A DNA stretch of 64,000 nt. Source: Sphingosinicella sp. Its GTDB lineage: Bacteria; Pseudomonadota; Alphaproteobacteria; Sphingomonadales; Sphingomonadaceae. Each line of letters begins with the position of its first letter. Within the stretch, counting starts at the first letter, position 1. Below, piece by piece: positions 17,939 to 25,631 of the stretch. The position numbers were made by a program, and so were the translations under genes. The DNA lies in the NCBI RefSeq assembly GCF_013911755.1, contig NZ_JACESP010000022.1:1-64000 (forward strand). Direction: 5' to 3'. The notes under the pieces were generated by a model, which worked only from the letters and a program-made list of their open reading frames with translations, ran no database searches and was not told the DNA's origin.

Positions 17939-20326
17939 TCATCGCGGCTTCAGTATCAGCACGCCCACGGAATCCTTGCGGCGTTCCGTTGCGCTGCCGG
18001 TGAGCGGGAAGTAACGCCCCGCCGCCCAGTCTTCCGCCAGATGCCCGAACCACGGCGACAGCACGTTGCCCGACATGCCGGGCGCGATCATGTAGAGACT
18101 CTGCGCGGGATCGGCGAGATCGACGATCTGCCGGTAGCGCGCGCCGTAAACATCCGCATAGGGATCGTCGCCCCAAAGCATGGAGAGCCCGGCGTTTACC
18201 GTCGTCGCGTCGCCGGGCGCGGCGGGCGACGCGACGAGGTGCGCCCCGACGAGCGGCAGATGCGAGAAGATGTCGTGCCGGAAGCGCACGCGGTGCACGT
18301 CACCCCAGCGCCATGTGTCTATGTCGCCATGTTGCGCGCGCAGATCCTTCACCGCCCTATCGAGCGCGCGGGCGGCGAGTGCCGGGCAGGCATCGTGCGC
18401 GCACCAGCCGCCTTCTCCTGCGAGCAGGCGTTCAAGGCGTGGGCGGGTCGCGCCGAGATAGTCCTTCGCAAGCGCGCCGAGCCTGGGCTCCAGAAGCGCC
18501 GTTGCCGTCGTCCTGTACCACGCCGACCAGATCAGCGGCTCGGCCCGGTCGGTTGCCATGTCGCCGTTCCAGCGTCGGAGCGCGGCGAGCGCGGCGCGGC
18601 CGTCTGCCGTGGCGGGTTTCATCGCGGCGAGAATGGGCATCATCGCCGCGACCTGCGCTGAGACCGTATCGAGTTGCAGCCGCCGCATCGTTTCTCGATC
18701 GGCGCTTTTCGCCGTGCCGAGTTGCTGCACGATGCGCGCGGCGCGCCAACCCGGCTCGAACGCGATGCTGTCGTACAAGCGGTCTCCGGTAAGCGTGCGG
18801 TTGTTGGCGTTGGCGACGAAACCCGGCGCCGGGTTCACCGTTCGCGGCATCTCCTGCGGATACGCGTAGCCGGCCCACGCGAAGCGCGCGTCCCAGCCGG
18901 GCGCGGGCAGGAAGCCGTCGCCGCCGCGGCGCGGGATGCGCGCGGCGGTCGCCATCGCGATCGTGCCCGAACGATCGGCGAACGCGAAATTGTGCTGGAA
19001 ATGGAAGTCCGCGATTGCGCGCTCGAATTCCGGCCAGTCGCGCGCCGTCGCGATGTTCGCGAAGGCTTCCATGATCGGCTGGCCGCGCGGGAAATCGACG
19101 CCCGAGAGCGCGACGACATGGCCCGGCGGCAATTGCTCGCGCACCAGCCGGGCGGCTTCGTCGTCGATGTCCGAAAGCACCGGGCCGTGCGCGGTGTAGC
19201 GCAGCACGATGCGCTCAGGGGCCTTGTCCTTCACCGGGATCGTCACCGTGCGCGTCACGAACTTTTGCGGCCCCGTGGGTGTCATGTACCGCGTTGGATC
19301 AGCGGGATCGAGGCGTTCGACGAAGAGGTCGGTCTGGTCCGCCATCACATCGGTGATGCCCCACGCGATGTCGCGGTTGCGCGCCGTCGCGAAGCCGGGG
19401 AGGCCGGGGCGGGAGGCGCCCACCAGCTCGAAATCCGCGCCGACGATACGGACGGGATAATAGTCCGCCGGGGCGGTGAGCGGGCCATGTGGATCGTTGG
19501 CGAGCAGGGGCTTGCCGCTCGCCGTGCGCGTGCCTGCGACCGCCCAGCTGTTCGATGCGGGGAGCGCGCGGCCGAAGGGGAGCGATTCGGCCGATGCCGT
19601 CTTCACCGGCTTCAGCGCCACCGCGCCGCACGTGTCTGCCGCCGCGCCCGCCGCATGCGGCGCATCCGGATACGTCACCGGACTGGCGTCTGCGGCGGAG
19701 GCGAACAGCGAGCGCAGCGCATCGCAGTCGATCGCGGGCAGCAGCCGCGCGCGCAGCAATTCGTCGCGCCAGTCTCCGAAGCCGAGCGTCAGCAGCCCGG
19801 CCACGCGGCTGACGTCGCGCGCCTCCCAGTGCCCCGGCGCGGTGCCGGTGAGCAGGAACTCGGGCGGCAGTGCCCCGCGCCGCGCATCGAGCGCCGCGTT
19901 GATGCCCGCGACATAGGCGCGGATGGCGCTGCGCGTTGCGGGCGAATACTGGCGTTCGGTGCGATCGGCGATGGCTTCGATATCGAGCGCGGCGACGAGC
20001 TTGTCGGTGCCGAGCCCATCGGCGCCGATCGCTTCCGCAAGGCGGCCATGTGCGGCGCGGCGTGTCATTTCGAGGGCCCAGAGCCGATCCTGGCCATGGA
20101 CGAAACCCAGCCCGAAATAGCCGTCGTCACGTGTCGCGGCGAAGATATGCGGAACCACCCGCGCATCGCGCACGATCTCCAGTGTGTCACTGATCCCGGC
20201 GACCTGCCGGGTGCCGGAATAGTCCGGCAGCGATGTGCGCAGCCACCCGTATGCGCCTGCGGCGAGCGCCAGCACGGCGAATGCGGTGCCGCCCAGTATC
20301 CACTTTGCCTTGCCGAACTTTGTCAT
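17939..20326 (-). CDS. Penicillin acylase family Ntn hydrolase (paralogue 1)
   Basis: This 795-residue enzyme has an N-terminal membrane or signal segment (residues 9-30) and the alpha-chain motif DARVVPHIFAATRDDGYFGLGF. The autoprocessing site is LPASNSWAVAGTR, where Ser258 would become the N-terminal nucleophile of the beta chain after self-cleavage. SGKPLLANDPHGPL follows. The family removes acyl groups from beta-lactams, acyl-homoserine lactones or lipopeptides; which applies here cannot be read. The ATG at 20326 opens the membrane segment. It is first in a unit with the HTH-cupin and deacylase genes. Confidence 0.88.
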   Translation of the reverse strand: MTKFGKAKWILGGTAFAVLALAAGAYGWLRTSLPDYSGTRQVAGISDTLEIVRDARVVPHIFAATRDDGYFGLGFVHGQDRLWALEMTRRAAHGRLAEAIGADGLGTDKLVAALDIEAIADRTERQYSPATRSAIRAYVAGINAALDARRGALPPEFLLTGTAPGHWEARDVSRVAGLLTLGFGDWRDELLRARLLPAIDCDALRSLFASAADASPVTYPDAPHAAGAAADTCGAVALKPVKTASAESLPFGRALPASNSWAVAGTRTASGKPLLANDPHGPLTAPADYYPVRIVGADFELVGASRPGLPGFATARNRDIAWGITDVMADQTDLFVERLDPADPTRYMTPTGPQKFVTRTVTIPVKDKAPERIVLRYTAHGPVLSDIDDEAARLVREQLPPGHVVALSGVDFPRGQPIMEAFANIATARDWPEFERAIADFHFQHNFAFADRSGTIAMATAARIPRRGGDGFLPAPGWDARFAWAGYAYPQEMPRTVNPAPGFVANANNRTLTGDRLYDSIAFEPGWRAARIVQQLGTAKSADRETMRRLQLDTVSAQVAAMMPILAAMKPATADGRAALAALRRWNGDMATDRAEPLIWSAWYRTTATALLEPRLGALAKDYLGATRPRLERLLAGEGGWCAHDACPALAARALDRAVKDLRAQHGDIDTWRWGDVHRVRFRHDIFSHLPLVGAHLVASPAAPGDATTVNAGLSMLWGDDPYADVYGARYRQIVDLADPAQSLYMIAPGMSGNVLSPWFGHLAEDWAAGRYFPLTGSATERRKDSVGVLILKPR

Positions 20327-20617
20327 GCCCCGAACGTCCTGCTGATGCGCCGGATATGGTCTCCGATATGACTGACTTTTCATATACACTAAATTTGTTA
20401 GGGCGCCGCACGATACAGCCAGAAGAAATAAAATTTATAAATATCAATGTATTATTGTGATTTTAATGGTCCTGACCGTGCTCAACACAAGGGGAACGGC
20501 GCGATTTGATATTATAGGAAACGCCTGATCTCCGGCGAAGGAAACATTCGAAGCCGGTTCCTTCCGCTCGCCGTTCAGGCTGTTATAGACAGTCCGGGAT
20601 ATGAAGGAGGGCACGGC
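20327..20617. other. Divergent intergenic region between two penicillin acylase genes
   Basis: This 291-base region is visibly AT-rich at about 20380-20470 and must contain the promoters of both divergent acylase genes. TATAGGAAAC at about 20512-20522 resembles part of the candidate HTH-cupin operator at 24648-24662 and a copy at about 17175-17184. No gene is visible. Confidence 0.45.
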
Positions 20618-22978
20618 TTGATCAGGCGACTTCGGGTCTTCGCGGCGCTTGCCGTATTGTTTTCGGCAAGCACCCTCCACGCGACCCCCACCGAGACAGG
20701 GCAGGTACGCGGCCTCAAGGCGCCTGCCGAGATCATCATCGACCGCTGGGGATTGGCGCATATCTATGCGGCGAACACGCACGACGCCTATTTTCTCCAG
20801 GGATACAACGTCGCACGCGACCGGCTGTGGCAGATCGACCTGTGGCGCAAGCGGGGCCTTGGGCTACTGTCCGAAAGCTTCGGCGAAACGCATTTGGAGC
20901 AGGATCGCGCCGCGCGCCTTTTCCTTTATCGCGGCGACATGAAGAGCGAATGGCGCCGCTACGGGCCGGGTGCGCAGGGCAATTACGAAGCCTTCGTTGC
21001 CGGCATCAATGCCTATGTCGATGAGGTGCGGGCCGGAAAGAAACCGGTGCCGCGCGAGTTCGCGATTACCGACAGCAAACCGGCGCGCTGGCGCGCGGAG
21101 GATGTCGTGCGCATCCGCACCCACGCGCTGGTGATGAACGCGGACTCAGAGATTCAGCGCGCGCGCCTTGTCTGCAAGGGCGGGCTGGATGCGGCGCGCG
21201 TGACGGAGCGCCTCTATCCCGATCATACCCCGCAGGTGCCGGAGGGACTCGACCCGTGCACGATCGATGCGAACGTCATGGACGACTACGCGCTCGCCAC
21301 CGGTCCCGTGAATTTCGATACGTTGACCGAAGTGGCGGAGGCGCTTCCCGACGATGTGAAGGATGGTTCCAACAATTGGGTGATCGCGGGATCGCGCACC
21401 ACAACCGGCCGGCCCATTTTGGCAAACGATCCGCACCGCGCGCTTACCGTGCCGAGCCTGCGCTACGTCGTCCACATTGAAGCGCCGGGATTGTCGCTGA
21501 TCGGCGCGGGCGAACCGGGGGTGCCCGGCATTTCCTTCGGCCACAACGGCAAGGGCGCGTTCGGGCTCACCATCTTCAGCACGGACCAGGAAGACGTCTA
21601 CGTCTACGAGACGCAGCCGGGCCGCCCCAACGCGTATCGCTATCGCGGACAGTGGGAGAAGATGCGCGTCGTCCGGGAGAGGATCGCGGTCAAGGGCGGG
21701 AAACCCGTCAGCGTGGACCTGCGTTTCACCCGGCATGGCCCTGTCATCCATCGCAGCCCGAAGGACAACCGGGCCTATGCGGTTCGTTCGGTCTGGTCCG
21801 AACCGGGAACCTCCGCCTATGCCGCCGCCTCGTGGCTTGCGAACGTGGCGAGCTGGGAGGATTTCAGGAAAGCTGCGGATCACTGGGGCACGCCGCCGCT
21901 CAACCTGATCTGGGCAGGCCCGGACGGCGCCATAGGCTGGACCGCCGCGGGCCTTGCGCCCGTGCGGCCGAACTGGGACGGGCTGATGCCGGTTCCGGGC
22001 GACGGACGTTACGAGTGGAACGGGTTTCATGCCCCGCGCAACCTTCCGAGCGTCAAGGATCCCGCCCAGGGCTGGATCGCCACTGCGAACGAACGCAACG
22101 TGCCGGAGGATTATCCGGCCGACGTGCCGCTCGGCTTCGAATTCGCCGATCGAAGTCGCTACGAACGCCTCGCGCAGCTTTTCTCCGGCCGAGAGCGCGT
22201 CTCCGTGGCTGATGCGGCGGCCATGCAGATGGATATACGCGATCTCTCCGCGCTGCGCCTTCTGGCGCTGCTGAACGAGACGAAGGGATGGGATGAGGAT
22301 AGCGCACAGGCGCTCGACCTACTGCGGGGATGGAACGGCGACATGCGTGCGGACAGCGCTGCCGCCGCGATCGCGGGCACATGGCTTGCATCACACCTCG
22401 GAGCCGCGCTGGTTGCTCATGCCGTCGCGCCGGATGCGCAGCCGCTGGCGCCGCGCGTGTCGGCAGACGCTGCGCTGCGTATCCTCGAAACGCGCGATGC
22501 CGTGCTTGGACCGGACGCGGCCGCGACGACTCAAACCGTGCTGCGGGAGAGCCTTTCCACCACGCTCGATGAGCTTCGGCGGCGGCTCGGGCCGCAGATG
22601 GAAAGCTGGACGTGGGGCGCCGTGCACACCCTCGAACTGAAGCCTCCCTTCGGCACGCTCCTTCGCGCCGATGAACTGAAGGCGATGACGATCGGGCCGC
22701 AGCCGGTGGGCGGGTCGGGAACCACGGTCGCGCTTGCGATGCCGGGCAAGGATCTCGCCGCCATCCATGGTCCCTCCGTGCGCATCGTCATGGACGTCGG
22801 CGACTGGGACAAATCGGTGTTCATGAACATGCCCGGCCAGTCGGCGGACGCGTCAAGCCCGCACTACCGGGATTTCCTGCCAGGATGGCTGGCAGGCGAG
22901 TTTGCGCCGATGACCTACACGCGCCCGGCGGTTGAAAAGGTTGCCGAGCGCGTGATCAGCCTGACCCCCGGTCGCTGA
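20618..22978 (+). CDS. Penicillin acylase family Ntn hydrolase (paralogue 2)
   Basis: This 786-residue secreted enzyme has a signal peptide (cleaved about residue 22), the alpha-chain motif IIIDRWGLAHIYAANTHDAYF, and the processing site DGSNNWVIAGSR with Ser251 as nucleophile. TTGRPILANDPHRAL follows. It shares the full architecture of the divergent paralogue at 17939-20326 but is clearly diverged in sequence. The start is a TTG at 20618 with GGAGGG upstream. Periplasmic deacylation of an imported acyl-amide is likely. The exact substrate is unknown. Confidence 0.88.
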   Translation: MIRRLRVFAALAVLFSASTLHATPTETGQVRGLKAPAEIIIDRWGLAHIYAANTHDAYFLQGYNVARDRLWQIDLWRKRGLGLLSESFGETHLEQDRAARLFLYRGDMKSEWRRYGPGAQGNYEAFVAGINAYVDEVRAGKKPVPREFAITDSKPARWRAEDVVRIRTHALVMNADSEIQRARLVCKGGLDAARVTERLYPDHTPQVPEGLDPCTIDANVMDDYALATGPVNFDTLTEVAEALPDDVKDGSNNWVIAGSRTTTGRPILANDPHRALTVPSLRYVVHIEAPGLSLIGAGEPGVPGISFGHNGKGAFGLTIFSTDQEDVYVYETQPGRPNAYRYRGQWEKMRVVRERIAVKGGKPVSVDLRFTRHGPVIHRSPKDNRAYAVRSVWSEPGTSAYAAASWLANVASWEDFRKAADHWGTPPLNLIWAGPDGAIGWTAAGLAPVRPNWDGLMPVPGDGRYEWNGFHAPRNLPSVKDPAQGWIATANERNVPEDYPADVPLGFEFADRSRYERLAQLFSGRERVSVADAAAMQMDIRDLSALRLLALLNETKGWDEDSAQALDLLRGWNGDMRADSAAAAIAGTWLASHLGAALVAHAVAPDAQPLAPRVSADAALRILETRDAVLGPDAAATTQTVLRESLSTTLDELRRRLGPQMESWTWGAVHTLELKPPFGTLLRADELKAMTIGPQPVGGSGTTVALAMPGKDLAAIHGPSVRIVMDVGDWDKSVFMNMPGQSADASSPHYRDFLPGWLAGEFAPMTYTRPAVEKVAERVISLTPGR

Positions 22979-22989
22979 CCCAGGGGGCT

Positions 22990-24615
22990 CTATCGCTTCG
23001 ACGGCACCAACCCGCGCGCAACGAAGCGGCCGGGGGTCGCACCTGTGACCTTTCCGCCTTCCAGCACCGTTTCGCCGTTGACGATGACGGCGACCATGCC
23101 CTCGGCGCGGAGCGCCGGACGCGCGTAGGTTGAACGGTCGGTGATCTTCGCCGGATCGAAAACGGCGATGTCGGCGGCGAGGCCGGGCTTCAGAAGGCCG
23201 CGATCGGTGAGGTTGAGATGCGCGGCGGGCAGGCTCGACATCTTGCGCACCGCCTCTTCGAGCGGGAGCAGTTTGAGGTCGCGGCTGTAGCGGCCGAGCA
23301 CGCGGGCGAAGCTGCCTGTCGCGCGCGGATGATAGCCCATGATGTCGATCTCGGCCCCCTCGGGCGCGCTGTAGCCGCCATCGCTCGCGATCATCACCCA
23401 CGGCTGAACCATCAGCTTTTGCACGTCGGCCTCGTCGATCGTGCCGAGCGTGATGAGCAGCGCGTCGGACTGATCCTGGACGAGCCGGGCGACCAGATCG
23501 AACGGCTCCATCCCCCATGCCTTTGCGAGCAGCTCGATGTTCTGATCGACGAGTTCAGGAGCGCCCGGCGCGTCGACGATGCGCATGTTGCCGTAGCCGA
23601 CGGCTTTCACCCACGAGAAACCGCCGGCCTCGCCGTGCTCGGTCAGTTCGCGGACGACAGCGCGCATTTTCGGGTCCTTGAGAGCCGCGCGGACATCGGC
23701 CGCAGACGGCATGTCCTTGCCGCCCGGAAGCACGAAGATGCCGGCAAGCGGTCCGGTGGCGGCACCGTCGTAGGGATACTGATCGGCAACCACTTCCTGA
23801 CCTGCGGCGCGCGCCTCCTCGACCGCAGCGATAACGTCGCCGATGCGACCCTTGTTGATAAGGCCGGTGGCTTTCAGGTGTCCGAGCTTCGCGGGAATCC
23901 CGGCCCGCTTTCCGATCTCGATGGCTTCCTTCTCGGATTTCAGCATTTGCAGGGATGGGTTGCGCGTGTGCGAATCATAGGTGCCGCCGAACGGTTTCAC
24001 CTGCTCCGCCAGCGCGACGACTTCGTTCGTGTCGCTGAACATGCCGCCGTTGTACATCAGGCCGGTCGACAGACCGACGCAGCCCATCTCCATGCCTTCA
24101 CGGACCAGCGCGGCCATGGCCGTCGTCTCTTCGGCATTCGCCGGGCGATGGATGCCGGGCATGATCTGCTCGCGGATGCCGTTGTGGCCGACATAGCAGC
24201 TGTAATTGACGCCCGAGCCGCGCGTCTTCAACTGCGCCATGCGCTGCTTGATGTTTTCTGGTGAATAATAGCCGTCCGGCCCCATCAGGATCGTCGTCAC
24301 GCCCTGGAGGAGATCCTGCTCGTCGAGCATCGGTCCCGTGCGCTCTTCGAGGCCGTAGTCGACATGGCTGTGCGCATCGATGAAGCCCGGGGTAACGGCA
24401 AGCCCGCGCGCTTCGATAATCTTCGCTGCCTTGCCGCGCACGCGCTTGCCCACGGCGGCGATCTTTCCACCGCTGACGGCCACGTCGCCGACATAGCCGG
24501 GCTTGCCCGACCCATCGTAAATCGTGCCGCCGCGAACGAGGATGTCGTAGCTCTGAGCGGCGGCGGGGGTGGACAGCGCCACCATTCCCAAAAGCAGAAG
24601 CGCGGTCTTCGACAT
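22990..24615 (-). CDS. N-acyl-D-amino-acid deacylase (paralogue 2)
   Basis: This 541-residue amidohydrolase closely parallels the deacylase at 15497-17137, with TPGFIDAHSH, SCYVGHNGIRE, GTYDSHTRNPS, KLGHLKATGL and WVMIASDGGYS. It has an ordinary signal peptide (MSKTALLLLGMVALSTPAAAQ) rather than a lipobox. The position of the bridging cysteine reads LMGPDGYYS, again without Cys. The ATG at 24615 opens the signal peptide. It is convergent with penicillin acylase paralogue 2 and divergent from HTH-cupin paralogue 2, the probable regulator. Confidence 0.85.
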   Translation of the reverse strand: MSKTALLLLGMVALSTPAAAQSYDILVRGGTIYDGSGKPGYVGDVAVSGGKIAAVGKRVRGKAAKIIEARGLAVTPGFIDAHSHVDYGLEERTGPMLDEQDLLQGVTTILMGPDGYYSPENIKQRMAQLKTRGSGVNYSCYVGHNGIREQIMPGIHRPANAEETTAMAALVREGMEMGCVGLSTGLMYNGGMFSDTNEVVALAEQVKPFGGTYDSHTRNPSLQMLKSEKEAIEIGKRAGIPAKLGHLKATGLINKGRIGDVIAAVEEARAAGQEVVADQYPYDGAATGPLAGIFVLPGGKDMPSAADVRAALKDPKMRAVVRELTEHGEAGGFSWVKAVGYGNMRIVDAPGAPELVDQNIELLAKAWGMEPFDLVARLVQDQSDALLITLGTIDEADVQKLMVQPWVMIASDGGYSAPEGAEIDIMGYHPRATGSFARVLGRYSRDLKLLPLEEAVRKMSSLPAAHLNLTDRGLLKPGLAADIAVFDPAKITDRSTYARPALRAEGMVAVIVNGETVLEGGKVTGATPGRFVARGLVPSKR

Positions 24616-24647
24616 GCTTTTTCCTCCCCGGATCGAATTCTCAGTGC

Positions 24648-24662
24648 TTTCCGATATGGAAA
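24648..24662. promoter_or_regulatory. Candidate HTH-cupin operator
   Basis: TTTCCGATATGGAAA has perfect 5-bp arms around GATAT and lies between the divergent deacylase 2 and HTH-cupin 2 genes. A near copy, also followed by CATT, precedes the receptor gene at 25500-25514. This is an inferred operator. Confidence 0.5.
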
Positions 24663-24694
24663 CATTGCGCGCATGGCAAGCAGTTGCGATAAGT

Positions 24695-24705
24695 CCCCCC
24701 CCCCC
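24695..24705 (+). repeat. C11 homopolymer upstream of HTH-cupin 2
   Basis: Eleven consecutive C residues lie 22 bp before the ATG of the regulator gene, between the candidate operator and the start. Such tracts can change length by slippage or be miscounted by sequencing. They do not affect the coding frame if the ATG at 24728 is used. Confidence 0.7.
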
Positions 24706-24727
24706 GGCAGTTGGAGTGGTGAGGAAC

Positions 24728-25393
24728 ATGATCGAGCAGGGTGGCCTGGGCCGGAAAATCAAGGCGTTGCGCACAGCCCGCGGCATTCCCCTCAGCGTGA
24801 TGAGCGCGCGCACCGGCTATTCGGTGTCGGCGCTCTCGAAGATGGAAAACGATCGCCTCGGCCTCACCTACGACAAATTGACGAAGCTGACTGGCGCCCT
24901 TGGCGTTGATATCGGCAGCCTGTTCACCGACACCGCCCAAACCGCAGTTCATGCCGGCGGGCGGCGCAGCGTGGCGCGCAAGGGCGAGGGGCGCAACATC
25001 CAGACGGGCAGCTACGACTATCTGTATGTCTCGCCCGAACTCAGCCGCAAGCGCATCGTGCCGATCAGGGGCCGTGTGCACGCTGCTACGCTGGAAGAGT
25101 TCGGGCCGCTGATAAGCCACGACGGTGAGGAGTGGATTTACGTGCTCGACGGCGTGCTCGAAGTGCACAGTGAGTTCTACGAACCGGAGATTCTTGAGCC
25201 CGGCGACAGCATCTACATCGATAGCCGTATGGGCCACGCCTATCTCTCGAAGACGCCGGGCGGCACGGATATCATCGCGGTCTGCACGGAGCGGGCCGAG
25301 GACTTCGTCTATGGGGAACCGTCTGCCGAGGCTGCGCGCACGCCCGACGATCCGGCACCGAAGTCCCGCACGCGCAAACCGAAGACGCGCTGA
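24728..25393 (+). CDS. HTH-cupin transcriptional regulator (paralogue 2)
   Basis: This 221-residue protein has an XRE HTH (KIKALRTARGIPLSVMSART and SVSALSKMENDRLGLTYDKL) and a C-terminal cupin (DGEEWIYVLDGVLEVHSEFY to DSRMGHAYLSKTPGG). It has a basic tail rich in Lys, Arg and Pro. It parallels the regulator at 17227-17862 along its whole length. The ATG at 24728 with GAGGA upstream is preferred over earlier in-frame codons, which would run through the C11 tract and operator. It is divergent from deacylase 2 and lies upstream of the receptor gene that carries a similar operator. Confidence 0.88.
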   Translation: MIEQGGLGRKIKALRTARGIPLSVMSARTGYSVSALSKMENDRLGLTYDKLTKLTGALGVDIGSLFTDTAQTAVHAGGRRSVARKGEGRNIQTGSYDYLYVSPELSRKRIVPIRGRVHAATLEEFGPLISHDGEEWIYVLDGVLEVHSEFYEPEILEPGDSIYIDSRMGHAYLSKTPGGTDIIAVCTERAEDFVYGEPSAEAARTPDDPAPKSRTRKPKTR

Positions 25394-25499
25394 CATCTTT
25401 GAACCTGCGCGTTTGACAGGGGAGCGCAATATCGCTGCCCTGGCATCTGGCGTGTGGCCGCCTCTCCACACGTCGCCCGGTAAGTGGGAGGTTCGCCCC

Positions 25500-25514
25500 T
25501 TTCCAAAATAGAAA
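25500..25514. promoter_or_regulatory. Second copy of candidate HTH-cupin operator
   Basis: TTTCCAAAATAGAAA matches the site at 24648-24662 at 12 of 15 positions and shares the following CATT. It lies about 118 bp ahead of the TonB-dependent receptor start, suggesting the receptor belongs to the same regulon. Confidence 0.45.
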
Positions 25515-25631
25515 CATTATTGACATCAAGGAGGCGTTTGATAGCGTCAGGATGGGACTGGCCCGAATGGGCTTTAAAACGCGGTGGCTCGCTGCATGGC
25601 GATCCATTCGCCAACGTGGGGGGAATCGCAG

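Noticed and set aside
18674-20371. 565-codon plus-strand frame opposite penicillin acylase 1
   Set aside because: Arg-rich low-complexity translation without motifs, fully overlapped by the motif-rich acylase.
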